64,000 nucleotides of DNA from Thermocrispum municipale DSM 44069 (lineage in GTDB: Bacteria; Actinomycetota; Actinomycetes; Mycobacteriales; Pseudonocardiaceae), in NCBI RefSeq assembly GCF_000427825.1, contig NZ_KE386593.1, positions 62,202-126,201 of the forward strand. Direction: 5' to 3'. The notes below the pieces were generated by a model. The model searched no databases. It was not told where the DNA came from and worked only from the letters and a program-made list of their open reading frames with translations. The position numbers and the translations under genes are program-made. Shown one piece after another: positions 25,645-33,718 of the stretch (within the stretch, counting starts at the first letter, position 1; the number at the start of each line of letters is the position of its first letter).

Positions 25645-27597
25645 CTAGTTCGCGGCCGGCTGCTGGGCGCGCAGCTCCGCGCGCCTACGTTCGGTCGCCT
25701 CGTAATCGATCTGCAGGTTCTCCGGGTCGTTGTGCGGATCCCCCTTGATGACGACCCCGTAGTGCTCGTACGCGCCTTCGATGGAGACGTACTCGTCGCG
25801 CACGTCGCGGCAGACCCGCTCGGGCTCGCGGTCCAGCGGCGAACCCCAGCCGCCGCCCCCGTTGGTCAGGTAGCGGAACACCGCGTGCGGCTTGGTGTGC
25901 CACACCGGGTTACGGGCGAAGTAGAAGTACTCGCCGTTCGGGTCGACCGCTTTCGTCTTCGGGTCGAGCATCCCGGCGACCGGCGTCGAACCCTCGTAGA
26001 CCTCGTCCGAGGTCGGGATGAGCTCCTTCTTCTGCGGCACGTTGTAGTAGTCCGGGTCGAACACCCAGGTGGCGCCCAGTGCGCCGGACTTGCCGCCGTA
26101 GACACCGATACCGCTGGCCTTCTTCACGTGCAGCGGGCTCGACCAGTGCTCGGCCTCGGTGAGGTAGAGCGTGTCCTTGAGCACCGCGGCACCACCGCGG
26201 TTGGTGCCCGCACCCGCGCTGTCGATGGCGTACTCCTTGCGCAGCACCACCGCGGGCACCTCGGACTCGATGGCCTCGGTCGCCGGGTCCAGGTTGTTCG
26301 CCTGGTACATGACCGAGTAGCTGTCCGCGTCGCCCGCCTCGGTCGCGCCCCACGGCCCGTGCTCGCCACCGCACTGCGCGGTGGTCACCCACGGGGTCCC
26401 GTCCGGCAGCACGCCGTTGGCGTTGTGGATGTTCAGCGAGCCGTAGTCACCGCCGACCGCGCGGCGACCCAGCGCCTTCTCCAGCGCACGGAACACCGCG
26501 AGCAGCACCGGCCCGGTGCTCTCCCAGTACAGGAAGACCGCGCCGTCCGGCGGGGTCGCGCTGATGAACGTGCCCGCCGGGATGACGATGTCGATCGGCC
26601 GGTAGGTCCCCGAGGTGAACGGCGACTCCGAGTCGATCAGGAACTTCAACGCCACGCCGACCGCGGTCTTGGTGTCCAGGATGCCCGCGTTGATCGACGT
26701 GCGCGCCTGCGGCGACGTTCCGCTGAAGTCCAGCTCCATGCGGTCGCCGACCTTGGTGATCTTCAGTTTGATGCGGTACTCGATGCTGTCGTCTATGCCG
26801 TCGCAGTCGATACCTTCCTCCGCCTCGTAGACCCCGTCCGGGATCTCGGCGATGGCGCGGCTCATCGACTCGGCCGACGTGTCGGTGGCGTAGCGCAATG
26901 CGCCCAGGTAGGCGTCCACGCCGTACCGGTCGATGCTCTCCAGGATCAGCTGCTCACCGAGCAGCAGGTTCTGGTAGATCGTCTTGATGTCCGGCAACAG
27001 CAGCTCGCAGAACCGCGCGTTGTCGAAGATCAAGTTGAACGACGACTTCACCGGCTTGTTGTCCCGGTACAGCAGCATCGGCGCGATGACCAGGCCGTTC
27101 TCGTAGACGTTGCGCTTGGTACCGCTGAAGCCGGCGGGCACCACACCGCCCATGTCCAGCTGGTGCGCGCGCAGGTTGACGAACGACACCAGCCGGTCGT
27201 TGTGGAACACCGGGCGGATGAAGCAGATGTCGTTGACGTGGTTGCCCGCGCGGTACGGGTCGTTGCAGATGATCACGTCGCCGGGACGCAGGTTCTCCGG
27301 CCCGTACTCCTCGATGGTGTTGCGCACCGCCTCGGACATCGTGCCGAGGAACATCGCCAGGCTGTTGCTCACCGAGGCCATCGGGTAGTTCTGCTCCGGC
27401 GGCCCGGAGATGGTGGCGGCGAAGTCGTACCAGTCACGCAGGATCAACGAGAACGCGTTGTTCAGCAGGCCGGTACACATGTGCTGGACGATGTACCGCA
27501 TCCGGTTGGACAGCACCGACGCGGTGAACCGGTCCGATGCGTAGCGCGCCTCGAACGCGGCGTCGTCGAGGTCCTTCAGGGCTGTTGCTTCGGTCAT
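25645..27597 (-). CDS. Hydantoinase B / ketone-carboxylase alpha-type subunit (HyuB family)
   Basis: 650 residues. N-terminal features RMRYIVQHMCTGLLNNAFSL, then RPGDVIICNDPYRAGNHVND and VNLRAHQLDMGG, are the HyuB signature; later blocks include GTYRPIDIVIPAGTF and AGAGTNRGGAAV. Known HyuA/HyuB pairs hydrolyse hydantoins, 5-oxoproline or caprolactam with ATP, or carboxylate acetone and acetophenone. At 650 residues it is longer than many bacterial hydantoinase B proteins (about 520-600) and nearer to the carboxylase type. It sits 3 bases after hyuA. Which reaction applies here cannot be told from the sequence alone. Confidence 0.93.
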   Translation of the reverse strand: MTEATALKDLDDAAFEARYASDRFTASVLSNRMRYIVQHMCTGLLNNAFSLILRDWYDFAATISGPPEQNYPMASVSNSLAMFLGTMSEAVRNTIEEYGPENLRPGDVIICNDPYRAGNHVNDICFIRPVFHNDRLVSFVNLRAHQLDMGGVVPAGFSGTKRNVYENGLVIAPMLLYRDNKPVKSSFNLIFDNARFCELLLPDIKTIYQNLLLGEQLILESIDRYGVDAYLGALRYATDTSAESMSRAIAEIPDGVYEAEEGIDCDGIDDSIEYRIKLKITKVGDRMELDFSGTSPQARTSINAGILDTKTAVGVALKFLIDSESPFTSGTYRPIDIVIPAGTFISATPPDGAVFLYWESTGPVLLAVFRALEKALGRRAVGGDYGSLNIHNANGVLPDGTPWVTTAQCGGEHGPWGATEAGDADSYSVMYQANNLDPATEAIESEVPAVVLRKEYAIDSAGAGTNRGGAAVLKDTLYLTEAEHWSSPLHVKKASGIGVYGGKSGALGATWVFDPDYYNVPQKKELIPTSDEVYEGSTPVAGMLDPKTKAVDPNGEYFYFARNPVWHTKPHAVFRYLTNGGGGWGSPLDREPERVCRDVRDEYVSIEGAYEHYGVVIKGDPHNDPENLQIDYEATERRRAELRAQQPAAN

Positions 27598-27600
27598 GAC

Positions 27601-29634
27601 TCAGGCCTTCCGGATACGCAGCTCGCCGTGGCGGCCGACGGTGGCAACCTGGCCGGGGACGAGGAAGGTGGTGGACAAGGGCTCGCGGATGACGGCGGGG
27701 CCGGGGACCTCGTCGCCCGCACGCAGGGCGTCCCGCTGGTACTCGCCCGCCTCGATCGGCTCGGACTCCAGGTACTTGATGGTCAGCATCCGGTCCGGGG
27801 TGAGCTCGTCACCTGCCGGACGCTCGGGCAGTTCCGGATAGCTGACCTTCTTGGACTTGATGACCGCCTGGACCCGGTAGGTCACGCCCTGCACCGGCAG
27901 CGCCTCGAAGCGGTTGCCGGAGCGCTCTTCGTAGGCGTCGTGGAAGTTGCGCACCATCTCGGCGATCTCGTCCGCCCCGATCTCGCCGCTGGGCACCGCG
28001 ATGAACGGCGTCTCCCAGGTCTGCCCGGCGAGCCTGCCGTCGAAGCTGCGCACGAACTCGACCTGGTCCCGGTACTCCTCCGGCAGCCGTTCGGCCACCC
28101 GCCGCTCCATCGAGCGGTAGACCTTGTCCACCTGCTCGGCGGCTTCCGCGGTGAGCAGCGTGTAGGAGCTGCGGCTGTCCGCGTACACCAGGTCGGAGCT
28201 GACCAGGCCGAGCGCGGAGAACAGACCCGGGTGCGGGGGCACGATGACCTCGGCCGCGTGCACCAGGTCCAGCACCGCGGGCAGCAGCATCGGGCCCGCC
28301 GCGCCGTAGGCGACCAGGCTGTAGTCGCGCGGGTCGACACCGTGCTGGATGGCGATGTTGGTGACGCCTTCGGCGATGTTGTTGATGCCGATGTTGAACG
28401 CGTAGCTGACGCGCTGGTCGAACGACAGCGGGCTGTCCAGGTCCTCGAACGCCTGCTTGGCCAGGTCCGGGTTCAGCCGCATCCGGCCACCGGCGAAGCC
28501 GTCCGGGTCGATGATGCCCATCAGCAGGCAGGTGTCGGTGGTGGTCGGCTGCTTGCCGCCGAGGCCGTAGCACGCCGGGCCGGGGTCGGCGCCCGCGCTG
28601 CCCGGGCCGACCTTCAGCTCACCGGAGGCGTCGACGGTGACCAGGCTGCCGCCACCGGCGCCGATGCTGGAGATCTCGTTGGACAGCGCGTTGACGATCA
28701 GGTCGTGCTCGAGCTCGAACGTGGTGTTCACGAACGGCTCGCCGTCGGTGACCATGCTGATGTCGCACGACGTGCCGCCGACGTCCGCGCACAGCAGGTT
28801 CTTCACGCCGATGAGCTCGCCGAAGTGGGCGCTGGACACCGTGCCCGCGGCCGGGCCGGCGAACACGATCCGGAACGGGTGCTCCATCGCCTCGTCGGCG
28901 CGCACCAGCTGGGCGGCACAGTCGGCGAAGTTCAAATCCCCTGTGAAGCCGAGGTCCCGCAGGCCGGCGTCCAGCCGCTTGCAGTACTCGTCGTAGATCA
29001 GCCGCATGAAGACGTCGACCACGGTGGTCGACGCGCGGGCGAACTCCTTGGCCAGCGGGGAGACCTCGCTGGAGATGGAGACCGGCACGTCGTCGCCGAG
29101 CACCTCGTGCGCGAGCTGGCGCAGCCGCTCCTCGTGGTGGTTGTTCACGTACGCGTTGATCAGGCAGATCGCCACGCCCTGCACACCGCAGTTGCGCAGG
29201 ATCTCCAGCTCTTGACGAGCCTGGTCCTCGTCCAGCGGGATGAGCACGCCGCCGTCGGCGGTCAACCGCTCCCGGATGCCCCTGCGCAGGTAGCGCGGGA
29301 CCAGCGGGCGGTTGGCGTCCCCGTACGAGCGGCGCCACCGCGGGTTCATCAAGCCTTCGATGGGGCGCCAGGTCCGGCCGACGTCCAGGATGTCGCGGTG
29401 GCCGAACGTGGTCAGGAAGGCGATTTTGGGCAACCGCCGGGTGATCACCGCGTTCAGGCCGTGGGTGCTGGCGTGGTTGAACACCGCGGAGTCGGCGACG
29501 CCCACTTCCTCGGCGCCGCGCAGCACACCCTTCTCGGTGTCCTTCACATCGGTGGCCACTTTGACCGTCTTGATCTGCCCATCGGCAATGGCCACCACGT
29601 CCGTGAAGGTGCCGCCGACGTCTACGCCGATCAT
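27601..29634 (-). CDS. Hydantoinase A / oxoprolinase / ketone-carboxylase beta-type subunit (HyuA family)
   Basis: 677 residues. The N-terminal MIGVDVGGTFTDVV is the ASKHA-type phosphate loop; a second ATP-site block, CADVGGTSCDISMVTDG, comes near residue 285, followed by GAGGGSLV and DPGPACYGLGG. This subunit binds ATP and phosphorylates the substrate or CO2 in oxoprolinase, hydantoinase, caprolactamase and acetone or acetophenone carboxylase. It is the second gene of the operon, after an 88-residue protein and before HyuB, a three-gene layout reminiscent of carboxylases with a small third subunit. Confidence 0.94.
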   Translation of the reverse strand: MIGVDVGGTFTDVVAIADGQIKTVKVATDVKDTEKGVLRGAEEVGVADSAVFNHASTHGLNAVITRRLPKIAFLTTFGHRDILDVGRTWRPIEGLMNPRWRRSYGDANRPLVPRYLRRGIRERLTADGGVLIPLDEDQARQELEILRNCGVQGVAICLINAYVNNHHEERLRQLAHEVLGDDVPVSISSEVSPLAKEFARASTTVVDVFMRLIYDEYCKRLDAGLRDLGFTGDLNFADCAAQLVRADEAMEHPFRIVFAGPAAGTVSSAHFGELIGVKNLLCADVGGTSCDISMVTDGEPFVNTTFELEHDLIVNALSNEISSIGAGGGSLVTVDASGELKVGPGSAGADPGPACYGLGGKQPTTTDTCLLMGIIDPDGFAGGRMRLNPDLAKQAFEDLDSPLSFDQRVSYAFNIGINNIAEGVTNIAIQHGVDPRDYSLVAYGAAGPMLLPAVLDLVHAAEVIVPPHPGLFSALGLVSSDLVYADSRSSYTLLTAEAAEQVDKVYRSMERRVAERLPEEYRDQVEFVRSFDGRLAGQTWETPFIAVPSGEIGADEIAEMVRNFHDAYEERSGNRFEALPVQGVTYRVQAVIKSKKVSYPELPERPAGDELTPDRMLTIKYLESEPIEAGEYQRDALRAGDEVPGPAVIREPLSTTFLVPGQVATVGRHGELRIRKA

Positions 29635-29659
29635 GAGATCCCTGCCTTTCCTGAGTTCG

Positions 29660-29926
29660 TTATTCGACGTCGAGGCCGTCGGAGGTCAGCTCGATGGGGC
29701 CGAGCAGCCGCCAGGGCTCCCGGCTGACGCAGCGCAGCGTCTTCTGGTGCTTGACGACGAGGTACCAACCGCCCTCCGACAGCACCGGGTAGCGGCGGAA
29801 GTCAGCGGCGGTCGAGCCGGGGAAGTCGCGGTCCAGATCGACGCCGAGTTCGGCCAGTTCTTCTTCGGTTACCGCCTCTCTCGGCACCGTGATCCCTTCG
29901 GGAACGGTCGAGCCAACTGCGCTCAT
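29660..29926 (-). CDS. Small protein leading the HyuAB operon, possible third subunit
   Basis: 88 residues, first gene of the minus-strand operon; the ATG at 29926 has GGAG about 11 bases upstream. The C-terminal half (RRYPVLSEGGWYLVVKHQK, then CVSREPWRLLGP) looks like a small folded domain with one Cys. It lacks the CxxC zinc pairs of the acetone carboxylase gamma subunit, so it is not a clear homologue. Position directly before hyuA suggests a subunit or assembly factor. I do not recognise the family. Confidence 0.72.
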   Translation of the reverse strand: MSAVGSTVPEGITVPREAVTEEELAELGVDLDRDFPGSTAADFRRYPVLSEGGWYLVVKHQKTLRCVSREPWRLLGPIELTSDGLDVE

Positions 29927-29971
29927 GTGCCATCACACTCCGCTGTGTCGCGCCATCGATGAGTTTCGTGT

Positions 29972-29981
29972 ACCAGTCGGT
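29972..29981 (-). promoter_or_regulatory. Candidate TetR-type operator (ACCGACTGGT) in the divergent gap
   Basis: On the minus strand the gap between the HyuAB operon and the enoyl-CoA hydratase gene reads AGACCGACTGGTACACGAAA. The same core, ACCGACTGTT followed by CGAAA, recurs at 33672-33681 between the E1 and alcohol dehydrogenase genes. A shared 10-mer in two divergent gaps around one TetR gene suggests one regulator. Confidence 0.4.
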
Positions 29982-30062
29982 CTACTAAACTGTGATGGCA
30001 AGCACTGTAGGACCCAGTTGGCGCCCTGACAAGACCGAGCCGGGTGAGCGAAGGAGAAGTGG

Positions 30063-30857
30063 ATGACCGAGTTGGTGCACACCAAGATCGCGGACGGCGT
30101 GGCCACGCTACGGCTGGACAACCCGCCGCTGAACGCATTCGACACCGCGATGCGTCATGCCCTCGCCCATGCCGCTGACCAGCTGGAACGGGACGCCGAC
30201 GAGGGTCGGGTGCGCGCCGTCGTGCTGTGTGGCGAAGGCCGGTGTTTCGCCGCGGGAGCGGACCTGAAGCAGCTGTCGACGTTCGGTTTCGAAGAGGTCG
30301 TCGGGTGGAACAGGGCGCTGCAGAAGACCTTCACCCGGATCGCCGAACTCCCCCTTCCGGTTGTCGCCGCCCTGCACGGTTTCGCGCTCGGCGGCGGCCT
30401 CGAACTGGCCCTGGCGGCCGACTACCGGGTCGCCGCTCCGGACACCCAGGTCGGCCAGCCGGAGGTGCTGCTCGGCATCACGCCCGGCTCGGGAGGTACC
30501 CAGCGACTCGCGCGACAGGTCGGCCCGTCGCGGGCGAAGGAGCTGATGATGACGGGCAGAAAAGTCACCGCGGAGGAGGCGTTGCGCATCGGTCTGGTAG
30601 ACCAGATAGCCGACGATCCACTGGCCGCGGCCACCACATACGCCCGGCAGCTGGCCGAAGGACCACGGTTGGCGCTGCAAGCGATCAAGGAGGCGGTCGA
30701 CCACGGTCTGGACGCCTCGCTGGCCGCCGGGCTGAGCCTGGAACGCAGCCTGATCGCCGGGCTGTTCGCCACCGAGGACAAGGAGCGCGGGATGACCTCG
30801 TTCCTGCGCAACGGACCGGGCAAGGCGCGGTTCACCGGCGCGCCCGGTGACGGGTAG
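30063..30857 (+). CDS. Enoyl-CoA hydratase/isomerase family protein
   Basis: 264 residues, crotonase fold. The first oxyanion block is GRCFAAGADLKQL, the second HGFALGGGLELALAADYRVA, followed by QPEVLLGITPGSGGTQRLAR. The pattern PEVxLGITPGxGGT has the Glu position of true hydratases (PEVLLG) and an uncharged residue at the second Glu site (PGSGG), so activity may differ from crotonase. It likely adds water to an enoyl-CoA in the neighbouring pathway. Divergent from the HyuAB operon; the TetR gene follows 56 bases downstream. Confidence 0.92.
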   Translation: MTELVHTKIADGVATLRLDNPPLNAFDTAMRHALAHAADQLERDADEGRVRAVVLCGEGRCFAAGADLKQLSTFGFEEVVGWNRALQKTFTRIAELPLPVVAALHGFALGGGLELALAADYRVAAPDTQVGQPEVLLGITPGSGGTQRLARQVGPSRAKELMMTGRKVTAEEALRIGLVDQIADDPLAAATTYARQLAEGPRLALQAIKEAVDHGLDASLAAGLSLERSLIAGLFATEDKERGMTSFLRNGPGKARFTGAPGDG

Positions 30858-30913
30858 CGGCACGAGGGGGATGGCGCGGCCTAAGGTGAGCCTCGCCAGG
30901 CGACGGAGGACAT

Positions 30914-31579
30914 ATGCCGAGACCACCGGGACACGGGCCGGGATACGAGATCAAGCGACAGCAAATCATCGATCAGGCCGCCGATTTGTTCGCCAAGCAG
31001 GGATATGCCGCCACCGGAATTGCCGAGATCGGCAAGGTGGCGGGCTTGGCGAAAGGAGCGTTGTACTACTACATCGGCTCGAAGGAGAATCTGCTCGTCG
31101 AGATCCAGAACCGGGTGCTCGGGCCGCTGTTGGACGCGGCGCGCAATATCGCCGCACTGGACGAGGACCCCGTGCTGCGTCTGCGGCTGTTGTCGGAGAC
31201 GCTGCTGGAGATCATCTTCGCCCGGCTCGACCACATCTGGGTCTACGAGCACGACTACCGGCACCTGACCGGGGAGAACCGGTCGCGGTTGATCGCCCAG
31301 CGGCACGAGTTCGAGCAGATCGTCACGGACCTGCTGACCGCGGCGATGGAGTCGGGCGCATTCCGGAAGATGGATCCCCGGCTGGCGATGCTGCAATTTC
31401 TGAACATGCACAACCACACGTATCAGTGGGTGCGGCCGGGTGGACCATGGAATGCCGCGTTCTTGTCGCAGCAGTACTGCGCGACGCTGATCTCCGGATT
31501 CCGTAGCCCGGATTACGACGCGAGCGATCTGGAAAAGCGCGTCGAGGAATTCCGGGCACGGCAGTCCGAGGAGAAGTAG
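30914..31579 (+). CDS. TetR-family regulator of the catabolic block
   Basis: 221 residues; GGAGG lies five bases before the ATG. The N-terminal HTH is QQIIDQAADLFAKQGYAATGIAEIGKVAGLAKGALYYYIGSKENLL in pattern; YYYIGSKENLL is the typical recognition-helix end. The C-terminal ligand domain includes a YRHLTGENRSRL segment like that of KstR2/PaaR-type regulators that respond to acyl-CoA esters. A CoA-thioester ligand is therefore plausible. Candidate operators are the ACCGACTG sites at 29972 and 33672. Confidence 0.93.
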   Translation: MPRPPGHGPGYEIKRQQIIDQAADLFAKQGYAATGIAEIGKVAGLAKGALYYYIGSKENLLVEIQNRVLGPLLDAARNIAALDEDPVLRLRLLSETLLEIIFARLDHIWVYEHDYRHLTGENRSRLIAQRHEFEQIVTDLLTAAMESGAFRKMDPRLAMLQFLNMHNHTYQWVRPGGPWNAAFLSQQYCATLISGFRSPDYDASDLEKRVEEFRARQSEEK

Positions 31580-31604
31580 CTGGGGACGCCACGGCGCCCC
31601 CAGC
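31579..31604. terminator. Bidirectional hairpin between TetR and E1 genes
   Basis: GCTGGGGACGCC (31579-31590) pairs with GGCGCCCCCAGC (31593-31604) at 11 of 12 positions. It sits between two convergent genes only 31 bp apart. Confidence 0.65.
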
Positions 31605-31610
31605 CGACCC

Positions 31611-33599
31611 TCAGGCCCGCACGGACTCCCGCACGGCCGCGGCAATCCGCTCCGGCGTCGGCATCCACGCCTGCTCCAACGACGGCGCGTACGGCGCAGG
31701 CGTCGACTGCGCACCGACCCGGATCACCGGCGCATCCAAGCTCCAGAAACCTTCCCGGGACGCGATGGCGGCCAGCTCGGCACCCACGCCGAACTCACCG
31801 ACCGCCTGATGGGCGATGACCAGCCGGTTCGTCTTCTCCAGCGAGCGCAGCACCGTGTCGACGTCCAGCGGCGCGATCGTGCGCAGGTCGATCAGTTCCA
31901 CGCTGATCCCCTCCGCGGCCAGTTCCTCGGCCACGGTCGCGCAGTCGTGCATCAGCCGCGAGTACGACACCAGCGTGACGTCCGTGCCCTCGCGTCGGAC
32001 GGCCGCACGGCCGAGCGGCACCAGGTGGTCCTCCGGTGGCTTCGGGCCCTTCCGCCCGTACATCAGCCGGTTCTCCACGAACACCACCGGGTTGGGGTCG
32101 CGGATCGCGGCACGCAGCAGCCCGTAGGTGTCCGCCGGGGTCGACGGCATGACGACCGTGAGCCCGGGAATGTGCGCCAGCAGCGCCTCCAGACTCTGCG
32201 AGTGCTGACTGCCCGACGACTTGCCCGCGCCGAACTGGGTCCGCACCACCAGCGGCAGCTCGACCGCTCCGCCGGTCATGAACCGCAGCTTCGCCGCCTG
32301 GTTCATCAGCTGGTCCAGGCACACCCCGATGAAGTCGAAGTACATCAGCTCGACCACCGGCCGCATGCCTGCCATCGCCGCCCCGACCGCGGTGCCGATG
32401 ATCGCGCTCTCCGAGATCGGGGTGTCCCGAACCCGCCCCGGATACGCCTCCGCCAGCCCGCGGGTCAGCCCGAACACGTTGCCGCCTTCGCCGACGTCGA
32501 TCCCGGCCAGGAACACGCTGTCGTCGTGCCGGAGTTCGTAGTCGAGCGCCGTCCGCACCGCGTCCATGGTCCGGAAGATCTCGCCGTCGGCCTCCGGCGG
32601 CTCGGGCACCGGCTCGCGCGGCACGCCCACGAAGTGGTGCAGCGTCTCCGGCGCAGGCGGGCTGGCCGCGCGCGCCGCCTCCACCGCGGCGTCGATCCGG
32701 TTCTCGACCTCCTGGTCGATCGTCGCCACGTCCACCTTCAGGTCGCCGAGCCGCGCGGCGAGCCGGACCAGCGGGTCGCGCGCCTTCCATTCGGCGAGCT
32801 CCTGCTTGTCCCGGTAACGCTCCGGGTCGCCCTCGTAGTGCCCGTGCCAGCGGTAGGTGTCCGCCTCGATGAGCACCGGGCCGGCGCCGGCGCGCAGCTT
32901 GTTCGCCACGTCGTTGACCAGCGACGCCACCGCGACCACGTCGTTGCCGTCGACGTGGTGGAAGTCCACCGCGTAGCCGGGCGCGCGGTCGGCCAGCGAG
33001 GCGCGGGTCTGCGTGGCGATCGGCGAGAACTCCGCGTACTTGTTGTTCTCGCAGAAGAAGATCACCGGGAGGTTCCACACCGACGCCAGGTTGACCGCCT
33101 CGTGGAACATGCCCTGGGCGACCGCGCCGTCACCGAAGAACGCCAGCACCACGGCGCCCTCGCCACGCAACTGGGCCGCGGTCGCGGCGCCGGCGGCGAT
33201 CGGCAGCCCGGCCGCGACGATGCCGTTGGCGCCGAACACCCCGTGCCGCGGGTCGGCGATGTGCATCGAACCGCCGCGGCCCCGGCAGGTCCCGGTCTCC
33301 TTGCCCATCAGCTCCGCGAACATGCCCTCGACGTCCATACCCTTGGCGATGCAGTGCCCGTGGCCGCGATGGGTGGACGTCACGACGTCCCGATCGCCGA
33401 GCGGCCAGCACGCGCCGACCGCCGACGCCTCCTGTCCGATCGACAGGTGCAGGAACCCGGGGATCTCGTTGTTCCGGTACAGCCGGGCGGCCCGGTCCTC
33501 GAACTGCCTGATCAACCGCATGCGCCGGTACATCTCGGTCAGCACATCGGTGTTCGTGTCGAGCGCCGTCGACAGCTCGGGTGCCCGAGTGGAAGTCAT
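31611..33599 (-). CDS. Thiamine-dependent 2-oxoacid / acetoin dehydrogenase E1, fused alpha and beta
   Basis: 662 residues from the ATG at 33599. The alpha half (residues 15-320) has the ThDP-Mg motif GDGAVAQGMFHEAVNLASV closed by CENNKYAEFS, and HRGHGHCIAKG. The beta half (about 345-662) has the transketolase-type pyrimidine domain with AAMAGMRPVVELMYFDF and the C-terminal VIAHQAVGEFGVGAEL. AcoA/AcoB and branched-chain E1 subunits are normally separate genes; here they are one polypeptide. No E2 gene is near; lipoamide dehydrogenase is 18 kb away. It is divergent from a butanediol-dehydrogenase-like gene, which favours an acetoin or alpha-keto substrate. This is inference. Confidence 0.93.
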   Translation of the reverse strand: MTSTRAPELSTALDTNTDVLTEMYRRMRLIRQFEDRAARLYRNNEIPGFLHLSIGQEASAVGACWPLGDRDVVTSTHRGHGHCIAKGMDVEGMFAELMGKETGTCRGRGGSMHIADPRHGVFGANGIVAAGLPIAAGAATAAQLRGEGAVVLAFFGDGAVAQGMFHEAVNLASVWNLPVIFFCENNKYAEFSPIATQTRASLADRAPGYAVDFHHVDGNDVVAVASLVNDVANKLRAGAGPVLIEADTYRWHGHYEGDPERYRDKQELAEWKARDPLVRLAARLGDLKVDVATIDQEVENRIDAAVEAARAASPPAPETLHHFVGVPREPVPEPPEADGEIFRTMDAVRTALDYELRHDDSVFLAGIDVGEGGNVFGLTRGLAEAYPGRVRDTPISESAIIGTAVGAAMAGMRPVVELMYFDFIGVCLDQLMNQAAKLRFMTGGAVELPLVVRTQFGAGKSSGSQHSQSLEALLAHIPGLTVVMPSTPADTYGLLRAAIRDPNPVVFVENRLMYGRKGPKPPEDHLVPLGRAAVRREGTDVTLVSYSRLMHDCATVAEELAAEGISVELIDLRTIAPLDVDTVLRSLEKTNRLVIAHQAVGEFGVGAELAAIASREGFWSLDAPVIRVGAQSTPAPYAPSLEQAWMPTPERIAAAVRESVRA

Positions 33600-33640
33600 G
33601 TCGCCCCTCATCCTTTTCGTCACGCGTTCGGCTCGGCCCC

Positions 33641-33681
33641 TTGACAAGCGGCCGCGAACGACGATTCTTGTACCGACTGTT
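33641..33681 (+). promoter_or_regulatory. Promoter and candidate operator of the alcohol dehydrogenase operon
   Basis: TTGACA (33641-33646) is followed after 16-17 bases by GATTCT (about 33663-33668). ACCGACTGTT (33672-33681) lies at the expected transcription start and matches the site upstream of HyuAB. A repressor there would block both divergent units. Confidence 0.45.
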
Positions 33682-33718
33682 CGAAAAAACAACTGACCCG
33701 GCGCGAGAGGTGGTCGAC

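Noticed and set aside
25240-29727. A 1495-residue open frame on the plus strand across hyuA and hyuB
   Set aside because: It is antisense to well-conserved genes, has no family pattern, and its His/Arg/Gln-rich composition is what GC-rich codons give on the opposite strand.
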